A DNA stretch of 5,898 bases from an uncultured Roseiflexaceae bacterium (GTDB taxonomy: Bacteria; Chloroflexota; Chloroflexia; Chloroflexales; Roseiflexaceae). Position numbers and translations under genes: made by a program. The stretch is from positions 1 to 5,898 of the forward strand of contig CAIZHO010000250.1 of assembly GCA_903932805.1 (NCBI GenBank). Reading direction: 5' to 3'. The notes below the pieces were generated by a model. The model was not told the origin of the DNA and did not search any database. It saw nothing but the letters and a program-made list of their open reading frames with translations. Positions 1-5,088 of the stretch are shown piece by piece. Each line of letters opens with the position of its first letter. Position 1 is the stretch's first letter.

Positions 1-1561
1 AGTCCATCTTGTTGATGGCGACAATCATCGGCGCACCTGCAGCCCGGACGTGCGATATGGCTTCGATGGTCTGCGGCATCACACCGTCGTCGGCGGCCAC
101 CACTAGCACAACAATGTCTGTCACTTGTGCGCCGCGGGCACGCATTGCAGTGAACGCTTCGTGGCCCGGAGTGTCGAGGAACGTTATTTTGCGGCCGTTC
201 ACTTCAACTTGGTATGCACCGACGTGCTGTGTAATACCACCAGCTTCACCTTCAGCGACTTTCGTCTGCCGGATCGAGTCGAGCAGTTTCGTTTTGCCGT
301 GGTCGACGTGACCCATGATGGTGACCACCGGTGGGCGGGTAATCAGGGTTTCATCTGTTTCGGCAGCGAGCACGTCTTTGATGTTATCAACGATGCCAAT
401 CATGGCTTCGGGGATATATTCGGTCGTTTCGATGTTGAACTCGGCGCAGATAAGTGCAGCGGTTTCGTAATCGATTTGTTGATTGATATTGGCAACAACA
501 CCACTCTTGAGCAAAATCTTCAGGATTTCGGCTGCACCGACGCTGGTTGCTTCGGAGAGCTCACGAACCGTCAGATTACTGCCGAGTTGGATTGGGCCTT
601 TGGGGCGAACGACGGGGCGGGCAACTTGTTGTCGACCACCGATTCCACGACCCATCATCGAGCCTGGTTTACCGCCTTTACCGCCCTTGCCGCGTCCCTG
701 GCCATCGCTCTCGGCGGCGTCAGATCCGCGCACTGCTCCTTTACGGTCGGTACTGTTCCGGCGTTGTCCCGAATTGCCGCCACGGCTGCCAGGGACTGCA
801 CCGCCGACGCCACCGCCGACAGGACCGCTATTGAACCCACCACGGCTTGGACCACCAGGTCCACCCGCGCCACCCATCGGGCCAGAGCGCGGCGGACCGC
901 CTGGAGCACCGCCAAAGGGGCGATCACCGGGAGGGCGCGGTGGACGGTCGCCGAATGGGCGATCACCGGGAGGACGCGGAGGGCGGTCGCCAAAGGGGCG
1001 ATCGCCGGCTGGGCGTGTACCCGTGAATGGGCGGTCACCGGCAGGGCGCGGCGGACGGTCGCCAAAAGGACGATCTCCTGCAGGCCGTGGCGGTGGTCGC
1101 TCGCCTGGAGGGCGTGGCGTATACGGTCGATCGGCGCTTACCGGTGGGCGTTCGCCTGGAGGACGTGGGGTGTATGGACGGTCTCCAAATGGTTGACGAT
1201 CACCAGCTGGTCGATCACCGGCCGGACGTGGTGGGCGATCGGCATATGGTCGATCACCGGCCGGACGTGGTGGGCGGTCGCCGAACGGACGATCCCCAGC
1301 AGGACGTGGTGGTCGGTCACCGGCTGGTCGGTCACCAGCGGGACGAGGTGGTCGATCCCCGTACGGGCGGTCGCCGGCAGGACGTGGCGCGGGTGCACCA
1401 GCGCTTTGTGGCGGGCGACTTGCTGGGACCGGTCGGGAGTCAGAGGGTCGAGGAGCGTCAGAACGTGTTTTCTCGTCGCTGTCGCTTCCCCCTCCTTGGG
1501 TTGTATCATCACTGGCTGCATACAATGGCAGACGCAGCATGTTGTTCCAAAATCGTCGCAT
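1..1561 (-). CDS. infB: Translation initiation factor IF-2, N-terminal 520 codons (3' end beyond window)
   Basis: IF-2 is the GTPase that brings initiator fMet-tRNA to the 30S subunit and promotes 50S joining in the cytoplasm. Reading the reverse strand by hand gives one open frame from ATG at 1561 to the left edge. Residues 1-59 are a short variable start; 60-216 are a Pro/Arg/Asp-rich repeat; 217-315 are Gly/Arg-rich and probably disordered; about 321-390 form an IF2_N domain ([19 protein letters not shown]). The G domain follows: G1 GHVDHGKT (417-424), G2 region [11 protein letters not shown] (from 441), G3 DTPGH (463-467) and G4 NKMD (517-520). The rest of the G domain and domains II-IV lie outside the window. 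The start at 1561 is chosen because GGAGG sits 7 nt upstream; ATG 1540 is an in-frame alternative without such a site. Residue 425 is Lys, where most IF-2 proteins have Thr or Ser. The gene follows ylxR by one codon, so it is probably co-transcribed and coupled. Identity is certain; the exact start is very likely. Confidence 0.96.
   Translation of the reverse strand, partial: MRRFWNNMLRLPLYAASDDTTQGGGSDSDEKTRSDAPRPSDSRPVPASRPPQSAGAPAPRPAGDRPYGDRPPRPAGDRPAGDRPPRPAGDRPFGDRPPRPAGDRPYADRPPRPAGDRPAGDRQPFGDRPYTPRPPGERPPVSADRPYTPRPPGERPPPRPAGDRPFGDRPPRPAGDRPFTGTRPAGDRPFGDRPPRPPGDRPFGDRPPRPPGDRPFGGAPGGPPRSGPMGGAGGPGGPSRGGFNSGPVGGGVGGAVPGSRGGNSGQRRNSTDRKGAVRGSDAAESDGQGRGKGGKGGKPGSMMGRGIGGRQQVARPVVRPKGPIQLGSNLTVRELSEATSVGAAEILKILLKSGVVANINQQIDYETAALICAEFNIETTEYIPEAMIGIVDNIKDVLAAETDETLITRPPVVTIMGHVDHGKTKLLDSIRQTKVAEGEAGGITQHVGAYQVEVNGRKITFLDTPGHEAFTAMRARGAQVTDIVVLVVAADDGVMPQTIEAISHVRAAGAPMIVAINKMD
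914..1384 (-). repeat. In-frame Pro/Arg/Gly/Asp repeat tract inside infB
   Basis: IF-2 residues about 60-216 consist of degenerate tandem copies of a unit near 13 residues (39 nt), consensus [14 protein letters not shown] count roughly ten units. Some are perfect or near perfect; others are shortened or altered ([11 protein letters not shown], or two [10 protein letters not shown] variants near 1085-1171). The position before GD or GDRP alternates between Ala and Pro, and the aromatic is Phe, Tyr or replaced by Ala. The tract is strongly basic with interspersed Asp, has no hydrophobic core and should be disordered. Bacterial IF-2 N-termini vary greatly in length and are often low-complexity, but this motif is specific. 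At DNA level it appears on the plus strand as recurring gcgatcaccgg and ggtcgcc blocks. The same codon bias opens long spurious frames on the opposite strand. Confidence 0.9.
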
Positions 1562-1564
1562 TCG

Positions 1565-1903
1565 CTATCCTCCGTGTTGGCGGGTGCTGACATCACGAGA
1601 TGTCATCGGTTCTTCAAGAGTAAGTGTCCGTGCAAAGGACGTCAGCGTTGCCCGATCCTCTTCTGTGAGTGTGGAGAGCCGTAGTGCGCTCTGCATGCTG
1701 GTGCGCTCAAGCGCTGTCGTCCAGCACGACGGATTCGAACAGAGATAGGCACCGCGACCGTTTCTTTTTCCCGTGATATCTATAGCCACGCGTCCTTCTG
1801 CAGTCCGTACAACACGTACCAAACCACGTTTGGCACCGGTTGATCTACAGCTGATACACATCCGGGTCGGGATGTGCTTCGGACGTTGATGGGAACTCGT
1901 CAT
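1565..1903 (-). CDS. ylxR: YlxR/RnpM family RNA-binding protein (DUF448)
   Basis: This 112-residue protein is a YlxR (DUF448) family member, the small basic protein encoded between nusA and infB in many bacteria. In Bacillus subtilis it is called RnpM and binds and modulates RNase P; that role is inferred here from family. Visible hallmarks are IPTRMCISCR (residues 11-20), a LVRVVRTAEGRVAIDITGK strand region (28-46), the signature GRGAYLC (49-55) and a further Cys at 60. Cys16, Cys19, Cys55 and Cys60 form two CxnC pairs. The core ends near residue 80; about 30 polar residues follow (LTLEEPMTSRDVSTRQHGG at the end) and look disordered. The start ATG at 1903 overlaps the nusA stop (ATGA, 4 nt); only a weak GGTGA precedes it, so translation probably depends on coupling to nusA. 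Its TAG stop is followed by one codon and then the infB ATG in the same frame. Confidence 0.93.
   Translation of the reverse strand: MTSSHQRPKHIPTRMCISCRSTGAKRGLVRVVRTAEGRVAIDITGKRNGRGAYLCSNPSCWTTALERTSMQSALRLSTLTEEDRATLTSFARTLTLEEPMTSRDVSTRQHGG
1569..1573 (-). promoter_or_regulatory. Shine-Dalgarno site of infB, inside the end of ylxR
   Basis: On the minus strand the sequence reads CGGAGGATAGCGAATG: a perfect GGAGG core, 7-nt spacer, then ATG at 1561. It overlaps the last two Gly codons and precedes the stop of ylxR, and it decides the infB start in favour of 1561 over the internal ATG at 1540. Confidence 0.85.
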
Positions 1904-3213
1904 TCATTCACCGTGTAGTCGATGTCGGGAATCATAAACGATGCAATCAAGCGATCGTTTGCGTAGATAAACAGTTTGATTGAGGTGGCGCGGATCTGAA
2001 TGGTCTGACCCACATAATCACTGCCTAATGGTCCGTATTCGATATTCTGATACACAAATGTGCCGTATTCGGATACGACGCGGTCCTCGACCTTTGCATG
2101 TGCGAGTTCTACATCGAGCGCCATGCTCTCGGCTTCCGCCGCTTGGCGGAATTCACTCGCTTCACGCATCTCGTCAATCAATGTGCTCGAAGACTTGATG
2201 TCGATTTTCCACTTGGTCAGTTTGGCGGCGAGACGAACGTTTTGCCCTTCTTTGCCAATCGCCAGCGAAAGCTGTTTGTCGGGTACGATGACGACTGCTT
2301 TGTCCATGTCACGGATTTGCACTTCGACGACTTGCGCAGGAGACAAGGCGTTTGCGATGAACTCCTTGACATCGGTAGACCATTGCACCACGTCGATTTT
2401 CTCGCCGTTCAACTCGTTGACGATGTTTTGGATGCGCACCCCGCGGATACCCACACACGCGCCAACGGGATCGATGCCCTCTTGACGAGCTGCGACCGCA
2501 CATTTGGTGCGTACGCCCGGCTCGCGTGAGATGCTTTTGATTTCGACGGTGCCTGCCAGGATCTCCGGCACTTCCATTTCGAAGATGCGTTTGATGAGGT
2601 CATTATCGGTTCGTGACACCAACAACCGTGTCCCACGGTCTTCGCGTCGGATCTCTTTCAGCAACACTTTGATGCGTGTGCCTGGTCGATAGTTATCGGA
2701 TGCGACTTGTTGGTCACGTGGCAGGATGGCTTCTGCTTTGCCGAGATCGATGATGATGTTGCCGTTGACGTTGCGTTGGACGACGCCAACCATAAGTTCA
2801 CCGCGACGCTCGTTGAATTCGCTGTAGACATTATCGCGTTCCACATCGCGGATACCCTGCAAGATCACTTGTTTGGCGGTCTGTGCTGCAATCCGCCCGA
2901 AGTCTTTGGGCGTCGTTTCTACGACGATTTTCTCGAGCACTTGAATGTTGGGATCGTGTTTGCGCGCTTCGTCGTAGCTAATCTCGAAGCGCTCGTCTTC
3001 GACTTCGTCTACCACCAGCATTTCGGAGTACACGTGTGGATCACCTTTGACGGGGTCGATTTTGACCACAATCTCAATCGCGGGCGGTCGTTCCCCGAGC
3101 GAACGTCGATATGCGGCGACTAACGCCTTTTCGACCTGCTCGATAATGCGTTCGCGCGGTATGCCGCGCTCGGCTGCAATGGCGGATATGGCTGCAAAAA
3201 ATTCTGTTCTCAT
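1900..3213 (-). CDS. nusA: Transcription termination/antitermination factor NusA
   Basis: NusA binds RNA polymerase and nascent RNA and controls pausing, intrinsic termination and antitermination. The 437-residue product has the canonical order: RNA polymerase-binding N-terminal domain (1 to about 128, FFAAISAIAAERGIPRERII); S1 domain (about 134-203, with MVGVVQRNVNGNIIIDLGKA); KH1 (about 204-280, GIRG at 255-258 then VRIQNIVNEL); KH2 (about 281-345, AIGKEGQNVRLAAKL with GKEG at 320-323). The E. coli-type acidic AR repeats are absent. Instead there is a charged helical linker (346-376) and a beta-rich tail of about 60 residues (377-437, EYGTFVYQNIEYGPL onward) that I cannot assign to a standard NusA domain. 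ATG 3213 is preceded by GAGGGTGA about 8 nt upstream. It is the first gene of the visible operon; rimP, its usual upstream neighbour, is missing. The stop overlaps the ylxR start. Identity is certain. Confidence 0.97.
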   Translation of the reverse strand: MRTEFFAAISAIAAERGIPRERIIEQVEKALVAAYRRSLGERPPAIEIVVKIDPVKGDPHVYSEMLVVDEVEDERFEISYDEARKHDPNIQVLEKIVVETTPKDFGRIAAQTAKQVILQGIRDVERDNVYSEFNERRGELMVGVVQRNVNGNIIIDLGKAEAILPRDQQVASDNYRPGTRIKVLLKEIRREDRGTRLLVSRTDNDLIKRIFEMEVPEILAGTVEIKSISREPGVRTKCAVAARQEGIDPVGACVGIRGVRIQNIVNELNGEKIDVVQWSTDVKEFIANALSPAQVVEVQIRDMDKAVVIVPDKQLSLAIGKEGQNVRLAAKLTKWKIDIKSSSTLIDEMREASEFRQAAEAESMALDVELAHAKVEDRVVSEYGTFVYQNIEYGPLGSDYVGQTIQIRATSIKLFIYANDRLIASFMIPDIDYTVNE

Positions 3214-3219
3214 CCTGCT

Positions 3220-3227
3220 TCACCCTC
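3220..3227 (-). promoter_or_regulatory. Ribosome binding site of nusA
   Basis: The minus strand reads GAGGGTGAAGCAGGATG. GAGGGTGA lies 6 nt upstream of ATG 3213 and about 9 nt when counted from the GAGGG core, which is an acceptable Shine-Dalgarno. It supports the start that gives the complete conserved N-terminus. Confidence 0.6.
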
Positions 3228-3304
3228 GTTTACGTGAGAGAAAAAAGAAAAGCGGGGAATACCCACTTCTGCGTAAAAAACCTATCGGTGGACGCACAAC
3301 ATGG

Positions 3305-3319
3305 CACGGGTACGCCGTG
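3305..3319. repeat. Short inverted repeat CACGG-GTACG-CCGTG
   Basis: Perfect 5-bp arms (3305-3309 and 3315-3319) surround a 5-nt centre. It lies where the -35 region of the plus-strand promoter would be and at about the start of the nusA transcript. It may be a small operator or a 5' mRNA hairpin, or it may be chance; arms this short are not strong evidence. Confidence 0.35.
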
Positions 3320-3324
3320 ACATC

Positions 3325-3333
3325 TGGTATAGT
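3325..3333 (+). promoter_or_regulatory. Predicted extended -10 promoter for the RuvC-like/M20/amidase unit
   Basis: TGG-TATAGT matches the extended -10 form TGnTATAAT with one mismatch in the hexamer; no good -35 hexamer lies 16-18 nt upstream. It predicts a start near 3340 and a 5' UTR of about 50 nt. An alternative is GTGACA (3317-3322) with CATATT (3338-3343), but that spacer is only 15 nt. The element overlaps the -10 of the divergent nusA promoter. Confidence 0.45.
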
Positions 3334-3354
3334 ATAGCATATTCAACGGGACAA
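3326..3354 (-). promoter_or_regulatory. Predicted sigma70-type promoter of the nusA operon
   Basis: On the minus strand, TTGTCC (3349-3354) and TATACC (3326-3331) are separated by 17 nt, giving a start near 3320. An overlapping extended -10, TGC-TATACT (3331-3339), offers a second possible start about 5 nt upstream. This is the only good promoter-like sequence upstream of nusA. Confidence 0.55.
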
Positions 3355-3389
3355 ATGTAATCCCTACGTAAGAATTGCAGGTGGATGGA

Positions 3390-3878
3390 GTGACCGCCAA
3401 TACGCTCCTCGCAATCGATGCCGGTATTACCTGTGGCTTTGCGTTCTTTTGCCTCGAGTCTCACCAGCTTTTGCGCTATCGTTCGCACAACTATGGCAAT
3501 GTCGTACGGTTGCGCCGGGCAGCTGCGTCGTTTTTGGCGGATGAACCATCTGTTCGTGCCATCATCCTCGAAGGAGGCGGAGTGATTGCCGACGTGTGGG
3601 TCAAACCGGCACGCCACCGTACCATCCCCATCCAGCTCATCACTGCCGAACAATGGCGTGCTGACGCTCTCTTACCCCGTGATCAACGACGAGGCTACAT
3701 CGCCAAAAAGGCTGCCATTACCTCAGCACGCCAGCAAATAAATGACCATGCCACGAAACGCTCCAAAGCCCTCCGCGATGACACCGCTGAAGCAATCATG
3801 GTAGGTGAATGGGCATTGGAACGCATTTCTGAACTTTTTCCTGCGCTGAACGAAGGAAGGGAACCCAATGAACGCTGA
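3390..3878 (+). CDS. RuvC-like / RNase H-fold nuclease-family protein
   Basis: The product looks like a RuvC-type resolvase-fold (RNase H superfamily) protein of about 162 residues, close to the 173 of E. coli RuvC. Numbered from TTG 3375, the first strand LLAIDAGITCGFAFF (11-25) carries Asp15 in a DxG motif, RAIILEGGG (61-69) carries Glu66, and the last helix LRDDTAEAIMVGEWAL (133-148) carries Asp135, Asp136 and Glu139. This spacing fits the acidic catalytic residues of RuvC-like nucleases. The basic segment WRADALLPRDQRRGYIAKKAA (94-114, first and last residues approximate) may bind nucleic acid. It is not a standard ruvC: the usual DPG is DAG, and there is no ruvA or ruvB beside it. The start is uncertain: GTG 3390 is chosen because AGGTGG lies 5 nt upstream; GTG 3381 and TTG 3375 are in frame and also keep the whole domain. 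The 3' end overlaps the next gene by 11 nt. The fold is likely; substrate and activity are unknown. Confidence 0.75.
   Translation: MTANTLLAIDAGITCGFAFFCLESHQLLRYRSHNYGNVVRLRRAAASFLADEPSVRAIILEGGGVIADVWVKPARHRTIPIQLITAEQWRADALLPRDQRRGYIAKKAAITSARQQINDHATKRSKALRDDTAEAIMVGEWALERISELFPALNEGREPNER
3853..3860 (+). promoter_or_regulatory. Ribosome binding site of the M20 amidohydrolase gene
   Basis: AAGGAAGG lies 7 nt upstream of ATG 3868 and inside the last codons of the RuvC-like gene. It supports ATG 3868 as the start and independent initiation within the overlap. Confidence 0.7.
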
Positions 3879-5088
3879 TTCACGTGATGTGCTCAAAGCA
3901 CTGGTCAAGGCCGAAATAGAAGCGGCGGTGCCGACCCTCATCGGCCTGAGTGATTGGATGTATCACAATCCCGAACTCGGGCGTCAAGAATACCAGGCAT
4001 CGGCCAAAATCGTCGATGTTATCAGCGAATACGGCGCATCGGTCACCAAAAACATCGCCGGCATGGAGACTGCGTTTGTCGCAGCACTGCCTGGTCAGAA
4101 GCCCGGCCCAAAAATCGGCATCATTGCCGAATACGATGCACTCCCCGAAGTCGGCCAAGGCTGTGGACATAATATTATCGCTACCGCAGCACTCGGTGCT
4201 GCAATGGGTTTAGCCCGAGTCGGTGATCGTTTGCCTGGGTCGGTTGTGTTGCTGGGCACACCCGCCGAGGAGTCCGCAGTCCCCAACGCCGGTGGGAAGA
4301 TTCACATGATCCGGGACGGTCATTTCGATGGCCTCGATGCGACGATCATGATTCATCCGATGACCTACGATCGCCTCGATTATGATTCTTCATTGGTCGC
4401 TAAAGGGCTGGAGCTCACGTTCCACGGCAAATCGGCCCACGCTGCCGCCAACCCACAAGACGGTATCAATGCACTCGACGCGCTCATTGTGACTTTTTCG
4501 AGTGTCGGGTTGCTCCGCCAGCAGATTCGTGATGATGCGCGAATCCACGGGATTATCACCCATGGTGGTACCGCGCCAAATGTCATACCCAATCTGACCA
4601 AAGCACGCTTTCGTGTCCGCGCTGCCGACATTGCGTACGCAGAGGACCTCTTTCGCCGTGTTGTTGCTTGCGCACAAGCGGGAGCACTCGCGACGGGGTG
4701 TACGCTTGCGTGGGAAGAGTACATGCCGGCCTACCTCAACATGGTCCCCAATCGTGCGCTCGGACAATTGTTTGCAAACAACCTCGAACACATCGGTCGC
4801 AACCTCTCTGCCGCACCTGCCAAAACCGGATCTGGTTCGACGGATCTCGGCAATGTCAGCCACCACGTTCCTTCCATCTGTGCCTACCTAGAGATCTGTG
4901 GAACCGAGGCAAGTTGGCACTCGACTGCGGTTGCCGACGCCACCATTACCGCAAAGGGCCACAAGGCAATTGTCGATGGTGCAATGTCGATGGCATTTAC
5001 TGCAATCGATTTTCTCTATGATGACGAAGCCCGCGCAGCGATCAAAACGGAATTTGCAGACGCACAGCGCTACACCGGGGATGTGTAA
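3868..5088 (+). CDS. M20-family metallo-amidohydrolase (AbgB/PM20D2-like)
   Basis: This 406-residue protein is a zinc-type M20D amidohydrolase, of the group with p-aminobenzoyl-glutamate hydrolase subunit AbgB and PM20D2-type dipeptidases; these cleave N-acyl amino acids or small dipeptides in the cytoplasm. Motifs in order: LSDWMYHNPELGRQE (27-41) at the N-terminus; AEYDALPEVGQGCGHNIIA (87-105), supplying Cys99 and His101; GTPAEES (130-136) with Glu134/Glu135; MIHP with His163; the inserted lid/dimer domain, FHGKSAHAAANPQDGINALDA (185-205) to about residue 295, with THGGTAPNVIP (231-241); then GSGSTDLGNVSHHVPS (321-336) and the last metal ligand in SWHS (His351). All expected ligands are present, so it should be active. 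No signal peptide. It overlaps the RuvC-like gene by 11 nt and its TAA stop overlaps the amidase ATG by one base. Substrate cannot be read from sequence; hippurate- or indole-acetyl-amino-acid-type hydrolysis is also possible. Confidence 0.92.
   Translation: MNADSRDVLKALVKAEIEAAVPTLIGLSDWMYHNPELGRQEYQASAKIVDVISEYGASVTKNIAGMETAFVAALPGQKPGPKIGIIAEYDALPEVGQGCGHNIIATAALGAAMGLARVGDRLPGSVVLLGTPAEESAVPNAGGKIHMIRDGHFDGLDATIMIHPMTYDRLDYDSSLVAKGLELTFHGKSAHAAANPQDGINALDALIVTFSSVGLLRQQIRDDARIHGIITHGGTAPNVIPNLTKARFRVRAADIAYAEDLFRRVVACAQAGALATGCTLAWEEYMPAYLNMVPNRALGQLFANNLEHIGRNLSAAPAKTGSGSTDLGNVSHHVPSICAYLEICGTEASWHSTAVADATITAKGHKAIVDGAMSMAFTAIDFLYDDEARAAIKTEFADAQRYTGDV

Larger units (their letters stand above)
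3214..3320 (-). other. Putative 5' leader of the nusA-ylxR-infB transcript
   Basis: If transcription starts from the minus-strand promoter near 3320, the nusA mRNA has an untranslated leader of about 105 nt. Visible elements, in transcript order: an inverted repeat CACGG/CCGTG (3305-3319); facing arms TGCGT/ACGCA (3270-3274 and 3292-3296) enclosing a small ACC-GATA-GGT hairpin; and GGG-TATT-CCC followed by the U-rich run CGCTTTTCTTTTTTC. The last resembles a very weak intrinsic terminator, but its stem is only 3 bp. The leader could host autoregulation by NusA or a cold-shock type control as in other nusA operons, but nothing here proves it. Confidence 0.4.

Noticed and set aside
483..1196. 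Plus-strand Gly/Arg/Pro-rich frame of 237 codons resembling a collagen- or RGG-like protein
   Set aside because: Same region antisense to the infB repeat; its low complexity is the mirror of RPAGDRP codons.
914..1384. CRISPR array suggested by recurring short DNA blocks
   Set aside because: The repeats are degenerate, in frame, without unique spacers of constant length, and encode the IF-2 linker.
1138..1596. Minus-strand frame of 152 codons crossing the ylxR-infB junction
   Set aside because: Out of frame with both real genes, which are well supported by motifs and ribosome binding sites.
125..1684. Long plus-strand open frame of 519 codons, rich in Arg, Thr and Trp
   Set aside because: It is antisense to infB and the start of the ylxR region; it arises from the Pro/Arg/Gly codon bias of the IF-2 repeat and has no recognisable domain.
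2707..3123. Plus-strand frame of 138 codons opposite nusA
   Set aside because: Shadow of nusA with no motif and no ribosome binding site.
3282..3302. Possible six-codon upstream ORF (MLCVHR) in the nusA leader
   Set aside because: No Shine-Dalgarno precedes it and the codons suggest no known attenuation pattern.
3282..3653. Minus-strand frame of 123 codons opposite the RuvC-like gene
   Set aside because: The plus frame has clear catalytic motifs and overlaps properly with its downstream neighbour; the minus frame shows no domain and would cross the promoter region.
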